From assembly GCF_963678635.1 (NCBI RefSeq), contig NC_087063.1, positions 63,533,290-63,597,289 of the forward strand: a stretch of DNA of 64,000 nt. The letters run 5' to 3'. Shown piece by piece: positions 1 to 10,700 of the stretch. Positions within the stretch are counted from its first letter, which is position 1. Every line of letters begins with the position of its first letter. The position numbers were made by a program, and so were the translations under genes. The notes under the pieces were generated by a model. That model made no database searches, had not been told where the DNA came from, and saw nothing but the letters and a program-made list of their open reading frames with translations. The DNA comes from Symsagittifera roscoffensis. Its lineage: Eukaryota > Xenacoelomorpha > Acoela > Convolutidae.

Positions 1-39
1 CCTAGAATTTGCAAAAAGTCGAGGCTCAGCAAAACTCAA

Positions 40-105
40 GTTAGCAAAAATCTGCGACCTAGCAAATTCGAGTCTCACGCACTAACCATTCAGCCACGGA
101 TGCTT
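40..105 (-). repeat. tRNA-like SINE head (degenerate)
   Basis: On the minus strand, positions 96-79 read TGGCTGAATGGTTAGTGC, a good match to a tRNA/Pol III A box. The expected B box about 35-45 nt further on is degraded. This fits a decayed tRNA-derived SINE rather than a working tRNA. Confidence 0.35.
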
Positions 106-526
106 AAAATCCCAAAAACAAGTCACTAATAATGCAGCTACGTTTGCCAATAAATTGCCAATTCGATGCAGAAAAAATAGCGTCAAATACAAATAAATAC
201 AATTTTGCATAAAAAAATTGCAAAACATAAAACCACATTATGTATAAATTATGCTTTTCAAAAAATTTCGAGATATATTGGGCTAGACAAATTCTGAAGT
301 CGAGATTTTTCAAATTGTTATGTTGTTTGGAACAAATGGCTTTCTTCGGTTCACTTGATGAAAAAAAATGCATCAACTGTGTAAACTTAAAACTATTCGA
401 ATGTCAAAGCACATGTTATCAATAAGCTGCAAAGGTGCAATTAAATATCGAAGGTGCAACAAAATATCAAAATATATTAATGCCAATTCGATGCAGCAAT
501 TTCGACGCAGCAAATTTGGTTGCTTT

Positions 527-590
527 AAGTCGCAACAATAATTGCGACTTTGTCGCAACGAAAGTCGCAACAATATTTGCGACTTAGATT
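527..590. repeat. Short inverted/direct repeat of a GTCGCAACAAT motif
   Basis: The motif AAGTCGCAACAAT followed by its near complement ATTGCGACTT occurs twice in a row, forming two adjacent hairpins. The rest of 1-1,230 is AT-rich with no recognisable coding sequence. Confidence 0.5.
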
Positions 591-1237
591 GGAAAAAAAA
601 AGAAAGTTCGTACTATAACACCTTGCTTCGCAAGTGTAAAAAAAACACAGTTAATTGATTTTAAACGGATTATATTTAGTTTAAAATGTGATAAAAACGA
701 CAAAATATAACCGATTTTTTTTTTCATTTTGTTTCTGAGAGCAACATCGGAATCGTTTACTGACCAATTTGAAAAAAAGCCATCATTTTAAAAAGTGTGT
801 CAATTTTTTTAAAATTTAAATTATATTTGATCGACCTTAAAGTGCAATTGGAACAATCAGGGCTTTCTTCCTATACGGGTAGTCTCTTCTGTTTCATTTG
901 TGGACTTGGTTATTTATTGCTTTCAAATTTTGCATTAAAAAAATCTTGATTTTGAAACATCAACTTCAAAAACAACTCCCTGCTGCTTGCAAACAGCAAA
1001 TTTTTTTATCATCCAAATCTAAAAAGGCTATAAGTTTTTTAGATGATTCCGGCAAGAATTTTCCCCAGTGATTTGCAAGAAGCATGAGTGATAACTTTAT
1101 TTTGACTACTATGTTGCGGATATAAATTCTCAACTTTGTTTCATCAAATTTGTAGCTTCCAAGTTTTCAGAAAGTAACCATTCAGTCATAAAATTGTCTT
1201 TTTGTAGGTTTTAAACAATAAAGGATAACAGTATCAG

Positions 1238-1434
1238 CTTCCCCCCCCCCCCCTCCTCACCTTATTTAAACATCAATTCTATGGTGTAACGAAGGGTTTT
1301 ACAAGGTTAAAGATAATGATCAAATAAAATTTTGTCAATGTCTAATTAGTTAGCATGACAATTTTTGTTACAATCGGATAACTTGATCAAAATTTAACTA
1401 GTAAATGGGGGGGGGGGGGGAGGAAAAGGAGAAG
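1238..1434. repeat. C/G-run-bounded repeat, family member 1
   Basis: A roughly 200-bp unit is bounded by a C-rich run at the left and a G-rich run plus GGAAAAGG at the right. It is clearly similar to 7217-7408, sharing GGTTTTACAAGGTT and an AATCGGAT/AATCCGAT core. It is probably a MITE-like non-autonomous element. Confidence 0.5.
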
Positions 1435-1640
1435 GAGCTACAGTACCTTCAAGAAGTTTTTATTGCAAAGAGGGCCTCTTTGCGAGAAAAGTTTCTTGAG
1501 GTACTGTAGCTCTTTTTCTCTCCCCCACCTGCAAAAATTTCACCAGTAAAATTTTGCAGGTGGGGGAGGAAAAGAGCTACAGTACCTTCAAGAAGTTTTT
1601 CTTGCAAAGAAGCCCTCTTTGCATGAAAAGCTTCTTGTTA
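1435..1640. repeat. Stacked palindromes (three overlapping hairpins)
   Basis: Positions 1435-1512 form a long hairpin with arms starting GAGCTACAGTACC. Positions 1505-1580 form a second, built on CCCCCACCTGCAAAA and its complement. Positions 1575-1637 repeat the first, truncated. The arms are shared between hairpins, so the DNA can fold in alternative ways. Confidence 0.7.
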
Positions 1641-3962
1641 GTATTATGCTGCTCACTTAAGGTTTTTTTTCACGTGTCCCTTTAATGCTGACTTCACTAA
1701 AAGATAAACTTTCAACCGAGTATCCTTATTTATAAACTACTTTCCGAAATAACCACACCCCAAACATCGAAACTTTCTAGAATAAAATTGACAATGATTT
1801 TTTCAGTAAAATAACCAGATTTTGTTATTTTTTGTCCAAACAAACTGAGTGCGTTTGCTGAATATTAATAGAAGCAGCATTGCATTAAAATTATTTTAAA
1901 AAAACGGATAACAGTTTGTTACTTCACAATGCATTTTTCGTTTTAAATTTTTTTGATCAATGCTTATGTTTCAATAGTTTTTTTTTCAAAATAAGATTTT
2001 TAATAGAGCAAGGCTTATTTTTCAAAGAAATACTTTTTCTAAGTTTTTGATTGCGAATTTTTTGGCGCCCACAGCTCAGGGCATATCTTTTGAATACAAA
2101 AGCTAGCCGACCAAATTTAAAATCTCAATCGAAGACAACAGACATCAATTTTTTTCAGCCTCTAATCTTATATCAAGGAACTGAAGTATTTCAATTGTTT
2201 TGTTTACTGACAGAGGAAACTCGATTGTCTAGAGTATCTGTCCAGTACTTATACACTGAGTGCTCAGATTCGCAACTTCAAAGCTAGAAAATCTTTAGTT
2301 TGTTTTACTGTAACTCAGAATATGTTATTTCGATTCAAATGAAATTTTTCATGTCTGGTATGCAACGAAATTTAAAGACATGCAGTCTGCACTGGTGCAA
2401 ATTTTGATGAAGCAATTACAATGCCTAAAAGTTTGAGTTTGTTCGAAATGATCCTACAAAAATTGTTTTCCCACTCTTCACGTTATAATAAAGCAGCTTC
2501 AATTCCTTGTCTTATGATGGCGAACATTAGGCTTGTCTTATCAAAAGATGTTAGTGAAGTTTAACTCAAACTGACCATTATACCAGACATGTTTCTACAA
2601 TTACACAGTAAAAAAAAACGTTTTCTTTTTCAATTTGATAGATTTGAAGTAACCGATTTAACTTGATTTGAAGCACCTGGAGTGACGCCTCTCTCAAAAG
2701 GGCCTGAGTGGAACAGTCCTGCAAATAACTGTTGATTGATTTTTTACGACAATTGTTTAAATCATGTGAATTTTTTTGTTTGTATTTTTCCTAAACTTGT
2801 AAGCTGTTTGGCATAGATAATTTTTCCAGCAGCTGTTGAACTAAACAAGGGGGTTTGTTTTCAGCTCGACCTCAGAAGAAGGGGCTTAAAAAAAGTATAA
2901 TTGTCAAATTTAGCTTGTGACTCATTGCAAACAGCAAATTACAAAGAACCCTGTCGAGTCCTTTGACCCGGTTGCTATAGAGGTGTGCACACGTGGCTGG
3001 GCTCATGCAGATGAACGAATCGATCCCCCGAGGGAGCAGAGTTTTGTGAAAGTGGTCTGAACGAAAGAAACAACCCCGAACATATATATATTCCTCAATT
3101 TTCTCCAAATTCGAAACATTAAGACAAATTAACTTGCCTTAATTCAATCTGAAACGCAATAATTCTCCGCTTACTCTTGTTTTAAGAACGTAAATTTTTG
3201 TGCGTTACGCACACCCGAATTGACCAATTTTCCAATCGGCATGATTGTATAAAAAACCATCACAGGTAAAATATCTTTTTGAAATTGAGCTACAGACAGC
3301 AGAATCTTTCAGATGCTATAAAAAATTGTTAAAAATTCTTAGTTAAAGATTCGAAAATTGACTGATTAAAAAAACCACCCCAAGCATAAATATTCTTCTG
3401 CACTTTCTGCGAAAGTCGGAACAAATCTTCAGACTGCTAAATCCCGAAACTGCATTTGGCTACGAAATAATTGAGTTTTTAAGTGTATATTAATTAGTCT
3501 TCTATCTTTAGGAGCCCTCTTGAGGTACGTGAAACCTACTTGAAAAATCATATCATTCTTGAGCTGTGAGTGCTTAGAAGAAATAAAAAGTACCAAGTAG
3601 AACATTTTGTTCCAGCAGATTTTAAATGATGCTGGTTTAATGGATTTTAAATTTTGCCACAATATTTGGAACTGATAGCAGCAATTACTTGCTGTGCTGA
3701 AAAAGACGTATTGGAAATATCAAAAACTTCCAGCCATTTCTTCTCGACACTGAGATTAAAGTTTTGATTTTTTAAATCGAAAAGTTCGAATAATTTGAAT
3801 AACTAAAAAGTCTTCGATATGATAATTTGATTTCGTAAACTGTTTCGAGATACCTAATTTGGCGATACTCTTTGAGAAAAAAAACACTCCTTCCCAATTC
3901 GTAGACGGAGCCATACGTTAAGACTCCATTTGCTCATCAACTTAAAAAACTGCTGCATTAAG
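1641..3962. other. AT-rich intergenic DNA, nothing recognised
   Basis: No coding similarity, RNA gene or strong repeat was recognised here. Short open frames (for example 2051-2287 plus and 2872-3108 minus) have no family resemblance. Confidence 0.5.
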
Positions 3963-4379
3963 CAGGGGCGGATTTAGGGGGGGGGGGGGTTGCGGACGCC
4001 CCCCTCTCAGGGATTCGACCCCCTGCCGACCCAAAGGGTCCCCCCTTTGATACTTTTTCAGAAATCCGTTTTTGGCCGACCGACCCTAAAATTTTTCTAA
4101 AGGCGCATTCGGCGCCAATATATACTAACTTTGAGGGGGAGCGCGCGCCAAAAAAAAACGCGAAATTTTTCAAAAAGTGCCCAAAAACGGCTTTTTTGAC
4201 TGTTTTTTAAAAAATTTGCCTGCGGCGCAGAACATTTAGCCAAAATAGGGGCAAAACAGTGCTCTGGGAGACCTCGAAAAATCAATTTGGTCGACCTAAA
4301 AAAAAAAGTCGTCAAAATTTTGGAACATTTTTTGAAAATCCGCCCCCCCCCCCTCGAGAAAATCCTAGATCCGCCCCTG
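3963..4379. mobile_element. hAT-type MITE with 8-bp target-site duplication
   Basis: The 417-bp element starts CAGGGGCGGATTTAGG and ends CCTAGATCCGCCCCTG, giving terminal inverted repeats. It is flanked by GCATTAAG at 3955-3962 and 4380-4387, a perfect 8-bp duplication. The CAGGG ends and 8-bp duplication are typical of the hAT superfamily. Related copies lie at 9651-10079 and 12447-12875. Apparent minus-strand frames inside it are not genes. Confidence 0.88.
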
Positions 4380-4620
4380 GCATTAAGTCTATGAAAAAGT
4401 TGGGCTGCTGCATCCTTTCTTCTGTTCATGTTTCTTAACTTTGTGAAAAATCTCAAGATCTTGAAATTTTAAAAGAAGCTCCATAATTTCAAAAAAAAGG
4501 TGATTATAGAATTGAATTTACTATATACAATTTAAGCGTTCAACTTTGAAATGATTTGCAAGTTGATATGAGATGGAGTTTCCCTGTGGTGACTGTGTTA
4601 ATGTGTGGCTAGCTTGGATC

Positions 4621-4734
4621 TCATTTGTACTTGGCCTTTTCATTACACATGGCCAGACGGCGGATGTTTCCCAGACACTGGGCTGCGTTTTCTTGGAGGT
4701 CGTAATTCTTGGATCCAACCATCTCCATCAAAAC
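4621..4734 (-). CDS. ODAD2: ODAD2 coding exon 15, terminal (aa 1032-1068, stop)
   Basis: Last exon after a TCTCAG acceptor. It encodes [20 protein letters not shown] and ends NEKAKYK before TGA (4623-4621), like the family terminus. No clear polyadenylation signal was assigned in the following 200 nt. Confidence 0.94.
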   Translation of the reverse strand, partial: VLMEMVGSKNYDLQENAAQCLGNIRRLAMCNEKAKYK

Positions 4735-7700
4735 CTGAGAACCAAAGCAGTCATAAATGAAGACTCAATTGCCGATTAGAAAATTATGTGTTTTTTTTTA
4801 GAAAAAACAACAAATTTGGCTGCTCAAGTGTAGTTTTTGTGCTCAAGAGAATGTTTTTTTTCTGCTTGCGATATTGAAGTAAATACATAGTTATTTTGTC
4901 CAATTTGGAAAACATCTTTCACCTTGCAGATTAGAGTAATTTGTAGACAGGCATATATTTCAAATTTGATTAATATTATGTTGATAAGTTATTACGACTA
5001 CTCAAAAATGGGCTTTAATTGTTGAAGTGAAGTTGGGTAGTCAAATACAAGCATCACTTTAAAATAAGTTTTCACCCGTTTATCACTACTCACTTTCACA
5101 ACACCCTCTCTGTGCATAGTGATGCAGTTCTCGGGGTCCTGCGAGAGTTGGTTGAGGGCGAGGGTGGTGGCCCAGTGCACTTCCTCGTCTTTAGAGCCCA
5201 GGTAGTGCACGAGGGGTGCCACAGCGTCCTTCTCACCAAAAGTGCGTCTGTTCGATCCCCACTTGCAACACCTGGCGATGGCCTCGGCCAGGTGGCGACG
5301 GAGCAGGTCGTCTTTCTAAACAGTTTCATTAGATATTCGAAGTGCAGATTCTTTAAACGTGCCAATTGCCACAATTGACTTCGAACCAAGCTAATCATAT
5401 GGAAAATCGGAACTACGTTTTCTACCTTCAGAAAGACGAATTTGATGCGTAACCATGACAAACAATTGTCATGGTTACCCACCCATCAAATTCGTCTTTC
5501 TGAAAATGTACTGTTGAAAATCAGGGTTCGCTCACATGATCATGACTAGTATACCAGGGGCCAGTGTTGGTCCTTTAACAACACAGAACGTTTTAAACAT
5601 GTTTTAAGGGTGCCGGAAATCAAGCTGACGGGACTTCAAGCCGAAATGTATAATGAGGGACTTCAAGCCGAACATTTTGTCAAAAACTTGAGAAATATGA
5701 TTACCCGCATCCAAGTTTAGGCGTAAATAATCGATTATAACGGATTATTATGATAATTTTTTGACAATTATAATCGAGTATAATTATGAAAGTTAGGTGC
5801 TTAAGGGATTTATAATTGATTTTAATCGTGATATTTTCCAAGAGATTATAATCTCTTATAATCGATTATAATTGATTACAGTCCTTACTAAAAACCCTTA
5901 AAATCAATTATAATCGATTATAATCTCGCGTTTTGCCAAAATTTTGCGATATTCGAATTATATCTTATGGTTTATTAATTTTGTGTCAATAAGAAAATCT
6001 CTAAAAGAGAGATCTCTTGAACACTTTGGTTCATCTGAACACAAAGTTTTACCACGAAACAAAAGTTTCATAGAGATCCTTTCATATGAAGGGAAATGTT
6101 CTCGCCGTAAATGAAAAATAAATTTTCCGAATCAATCATGAGACTGAATCAATTTGCTGATGTTTTGGTGTTTAAAAAAGCTTAAAATATGCATCACAAA
6201 ACAATCCTAATGGGGAAGAAATGAAAAAAAAACTTATAATTTTGAATCAATTGGAAAACTTTTAAAATATTTTTCTCATTTTTCATAGAAACCAATGTCC
6301 ACAAAAAGCAAAAAATATAAGCAATTTAGATGCAACTTCGAAGACAAAAATGGACAAACAAAAGGGATTATAATCTATTATAATCAATTATAATGGATTT
6401 TTGTGCAAAATTAATGAAATAGAAATTTGAATAAAAATAATAGATTATAATCAATTATAATTTTATCGAAAAATAAAATGATCATAATTGATTATAATTT
6501 GATTTTGAAAAGAGTGATTATAATCGATTATTAATTGATTAAAATCGATTCTTTTTCAATTTTAGTGAGACTGGTACTAAAATCGTAATATAATCGATTA
6601 TTAACGCTTGAAACTGGATGCGGGTAGTTTGAAAACTGTTTCAAAAAATTTCTCAATTTCTTCGGCTTGCTTAACAAATTATTATTGGCTTTTTCATAAT
6701 TTTTGCGCCTCTAATTGATGTTTAGGAAAATTAAAAATTATAACATAGTTAATGGGCTTTTTCATGTGTATATAATTTATGCATTTCAAAATCCGGCTGA
6801 TCTAAAAATCTTATGCCCCTCTTAAGTGGTGCATTGTTATTAAGAACGCTTATGGTGAACTAAACTTGCCTAATTTTTGAAAAATAACCTTTTTATTGAT
6901 AAAAAATTAGTGTTTTTAGGTGCTTCTAATGTTTAAATTTCGGCTTGAAGTCCCTTCGGCTCGAAGTCCCTTCGGCTTCACGTCCCGTCGGCTTGTTGTC
7001 CTAGACCCGTTTTAAACACTGTTTAAAACGTCTGTCAGAAATAGCGTGTTATTTTCTCGTGTCATAAATGACGTCAAAACAAGTCAGCCAAGCTCGCTAG
7101 CAAGAACAGTTAGCAGTTATATGTTGCTAAGTTAACGCATTGCTTAACCACTTAATTGTTAAATTTCTCGCTACTAGAAACACGTTACAACAGTATTGTT
7201 TGAAACAATTGACGGCTCTTTTTCCTTCTCCCCCCCCTTCTCACATAAGTATCGATTTCATGGGGAATCGAGTGGTTTTACAAGGTTGAGTATGAACACT
7301 AAATATGTTTGTCATGGCCTAATCAACCCGTATGCTAAATTTGATCACAATCCGATTATGTTAATAGAAAAATAACTCTAAAAAATTTGCAGGTGGGGGG
7401 AGGAAAAAGGACCTAAGTGACAAAATAGTGTATGGTCTACGCCTACTGGAAGAAAACCTGACCCCGTCTGGGCAGAGTATGAGAAACTTGATAACCATGA
7501 AGCAAAATGCCGATACTGTGAAGCAGTTTTTGCCGGAATTCCCTCTAGGATGAAGAAACATTCCGAGAAACACAACTATCCTCAAACTCCTGAAAATGAT
7601 ACTGATACTCCGAGCACTCCGAAACAACAAACAATCAACAACTTCATGGTCAGAACGACTCACTATGACAAAGTAAAGTTCGACAAAGCTCTTGGGAAAT

Positions 7701-10700
7701 CCTTTTTTGCCTGCAATATCCCCTTTCGCGCTGTTAAAAACAAACAATTTAGAAACTTTGTTGAGATGTTACACCCAGGATATAAACTGCCGACTAGAAA
7801 AGTTATCGGAAACGAAGCTTCGGACGAAGTATATTGCGACCTGCAGGAAGAGGCGAAGGTACAACTGAACAGATTCCTTGTTACACATGCTATCGACGGG
7901 TGGTCTAACGTCTCCAATGATCCTATCGTTGTGATGTCGATTCAACATCGTCACAAGATATATATTCTCGACTCTATCGATAGGTCAGGGTATGCCCATA
8001 CTTCTGATTACCTAGAAACCTTGGTAAATAATGGGATACAACGTTCCAAGAAAAACTACAAGGCAGAAGTTGTTGGAGTTGTGTCAGATAATGCTAGTAA
8101 TATGGTGAAGTTGAGACGGAGCACCGCGGAGGGGACATCAATCACCGAGTACGGTTGTTCAGCACATTCCCTGGAATTGTTGGCAAAAGACCTGAAAACT
8201 CCACTCACCAAAATTGTGACGGTGGCCAAACTTCTCAGAAACGGCCATCTGCCCCAAGCATGGCTCAAGGTTTCCGAGGGATCAACTTAACCGCCATTGG
8301 CTTGCGAAACAAGATGGGGTAGCAGTGTCAAAACCCTGGAACGGTTTATTAAGAACTGGCAACTACTTCGTACCATAGTTTCATCTAACACTGACCAGGG
8401 ATGCGTAATAATATATTGCAATACTATTGTGTACCCGTTACCCAATATATTGTATTGGTTCTACCCTGCCAATCAATTATTGCAATAATTGCAATTAATT
8501 GCCCGATGCTTTGAGAAAAGACGTGAAAAAGAAGGTTGTTGGACCCAGCAGATAACTTCTGCATTCGCTTGTTCCCACATTTTCATTCAAATCGGTCTCC
8601 CCCAAGGACGGCGAAATAGAAATTCGCAACTTAATTGCTCGTATGGGGAGTGCAGTCAAAGGCTTTAGGCATGGCTGTGCTCTGAAACCAAGTGATGGCT
8701 GAAATGAGTCAATTTGCGTCGGCAACACTTCCGGCCAATCACTGGCAGTTGCGGTGTTTGTACGCTTTGATCATATTGTTACACTATATTGTCGACAGGA
8801 CACTCAATTATTGTATTGTGTGAAAGCTGACAATCAATTATTGTAGTATATTATATTGCAATATGTTGTGACCGCAATATATTTTTACGCATCCCTGACC
8901 CTGACTATTTCTCCAAACAACCTGCAAAGGAAGTTCAAAAAATATTGAATGATTTAGTTGTGTACCAGCACAGTGAAGAAGCACTAAAGTCATCGAAGCC
9001 TGTTTGCTTAGCTCTGAACAAAGTCCAAGGCGACCATGTAACAGTTGCCGACTCTGTTGCAGCATGGAAAGCTCTATTAGCTGAGTTTCGTTTTTTTTGG
9101 GAGCGAAGCCAGAGAATGGATTGAGCTAGCAGAGAAAGGATACTTTAACACTTTGGTGCCACCATTGTTCACTGCGTATGCCATCCTCGGTATTTTGAGA
9201 GGGACCTATCATCATCTGAATGGAAAGAAACAGCAGGCTGGGTTGAAAACGAAAACCCATTCTGTTATTCGTATTAAATGAACTTATTGGAGGTGGAAAA
9301 AACAACCTTGAGCAAACTTTCCGTTCATCCAATTGTGAAATCGGGAACTTTTATCGGGCTCAAGTGTTAATCGGTACTGTTCCAGAAGTGTGCTCCGATA
9401 TGTGCTTGAGATTACTTGCACTTGTTTCCACCTCAGCCGGTCTCCAAAGAATTTTCTCGACGATGGGAATGGTTGAAAGACGGAAAAAGAAACAACTTGG
9501 ACAGTGCAAAAACTGCAAAAATTTCATTTTGTATGTGTGCTCTAATGATTGAATTTCAATAATAAAAGTTTTTGCTTGGTTTTTACTTTTGACATTTTAA
9601 ACATTAATGACGCTACAAACGTTAAAAATGACATAAATTGACCAACACTGCGAGGGGCGGACCTAGGATTTTCTTGAGGGGAGGGGGGGCGGATTTTCAA
9701 AAAACTTCGGAAATTTTGACGACCTCTTTTTAGGCCGACCAAATTGATTTTTTCGAGCTCTCCTAAAGCACTAGAAAGACGCTGCTTTGACCAAATTTTC
9801 TGCGCCGCGAACAAATTTTAAAAAAAAAATAGGTCAAAAAAGCCGTTTTTGTGCTTTTTTTTGGAAAATTTTGACTAAAAAATTGCGTTTTTTTGGCGCG
9901 CGCTCTCCCGCAAATTTAGTATATATTGGCACCAAAGGCGCCTTTAGAAAAATTTTAGGGTCGGTCGGCCAAACATGGATTTCTTAAAAAGTACCAAAGG
10001 AGGGACCCTTTGGCTCGGCAGGGGTCGAATCCCCGAGGGGGGGGGGGGGGCGTCCGCTCTCCTCCTAAATCCACCCCTGTACTATAGTATTAAATTTGAG
10101 ATTTAATAAAGCCCAAAAAGTCAAATAAAACAATGATTCAAACAAGGATAGCCGGTTACTGTGCAAGAAGCACAGAATGTTCCGACCTTAGTCTTAAAAA
10201 TACAAAAATACGTTTTTTTTCAAGAACTTAGGCATATTGGATTGTCATATTAAAATAGGCAAATTGGCAAACAGTTTGTGTAAAAAATGATTAAAAAACA
10301 AAAAAGTCGTTAGAAAAACCAAAAACATTTACAATTTTTTTCAAACTTTTTCGCAGATACTTTTTTAATTTTGAAAAAAAATTTGATTACCAAAATGGCG
10401 CAAACTCCAAAAACTAACTTTTATGCTGTTACGCATCATTTTACTCAAAAATTTCAAAAGGGTTTTTCTAGACACTGTCGTTCGAATCACGACTGAATTT
10501 TTAATGTTCGAATCACGACTGAATTTTTAATGTTCGAATCACGACTGAAAGAGCTTTAATATGATATATCATTCGACACTTTCCGATGATTATTTGTGGT
10601 ACGTGATTTTGCATGGAAAAAAAAATTAAAACACTCAAATACAAAAATCCTTACCATTTTCAATGGCCGGAACAACAACCAGGAGTTTCTCTATATCTTT

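Noticed and set aside
40-105. A functional tRNA gene on the minus strand.
   Set aside because: Only the A box is good. The B box and acceptor stem are not intact.
4097-4456. Open minus-strand frame of 119 codons overlapping the MITE.
   Set aside because: It lies largely within the CAGGGGCGGA MITE, with F/K/G-rich translation from homopolymer runs; no protein family resemblance.
8495-9065. Minus-strand frames of 75-77 codons, repeated at 11291-11861.
   Set aside because: They lie within the nested MITE and on the antisense of the hAT transposase. Repetition comes from the tandem duplication, not from conservation.
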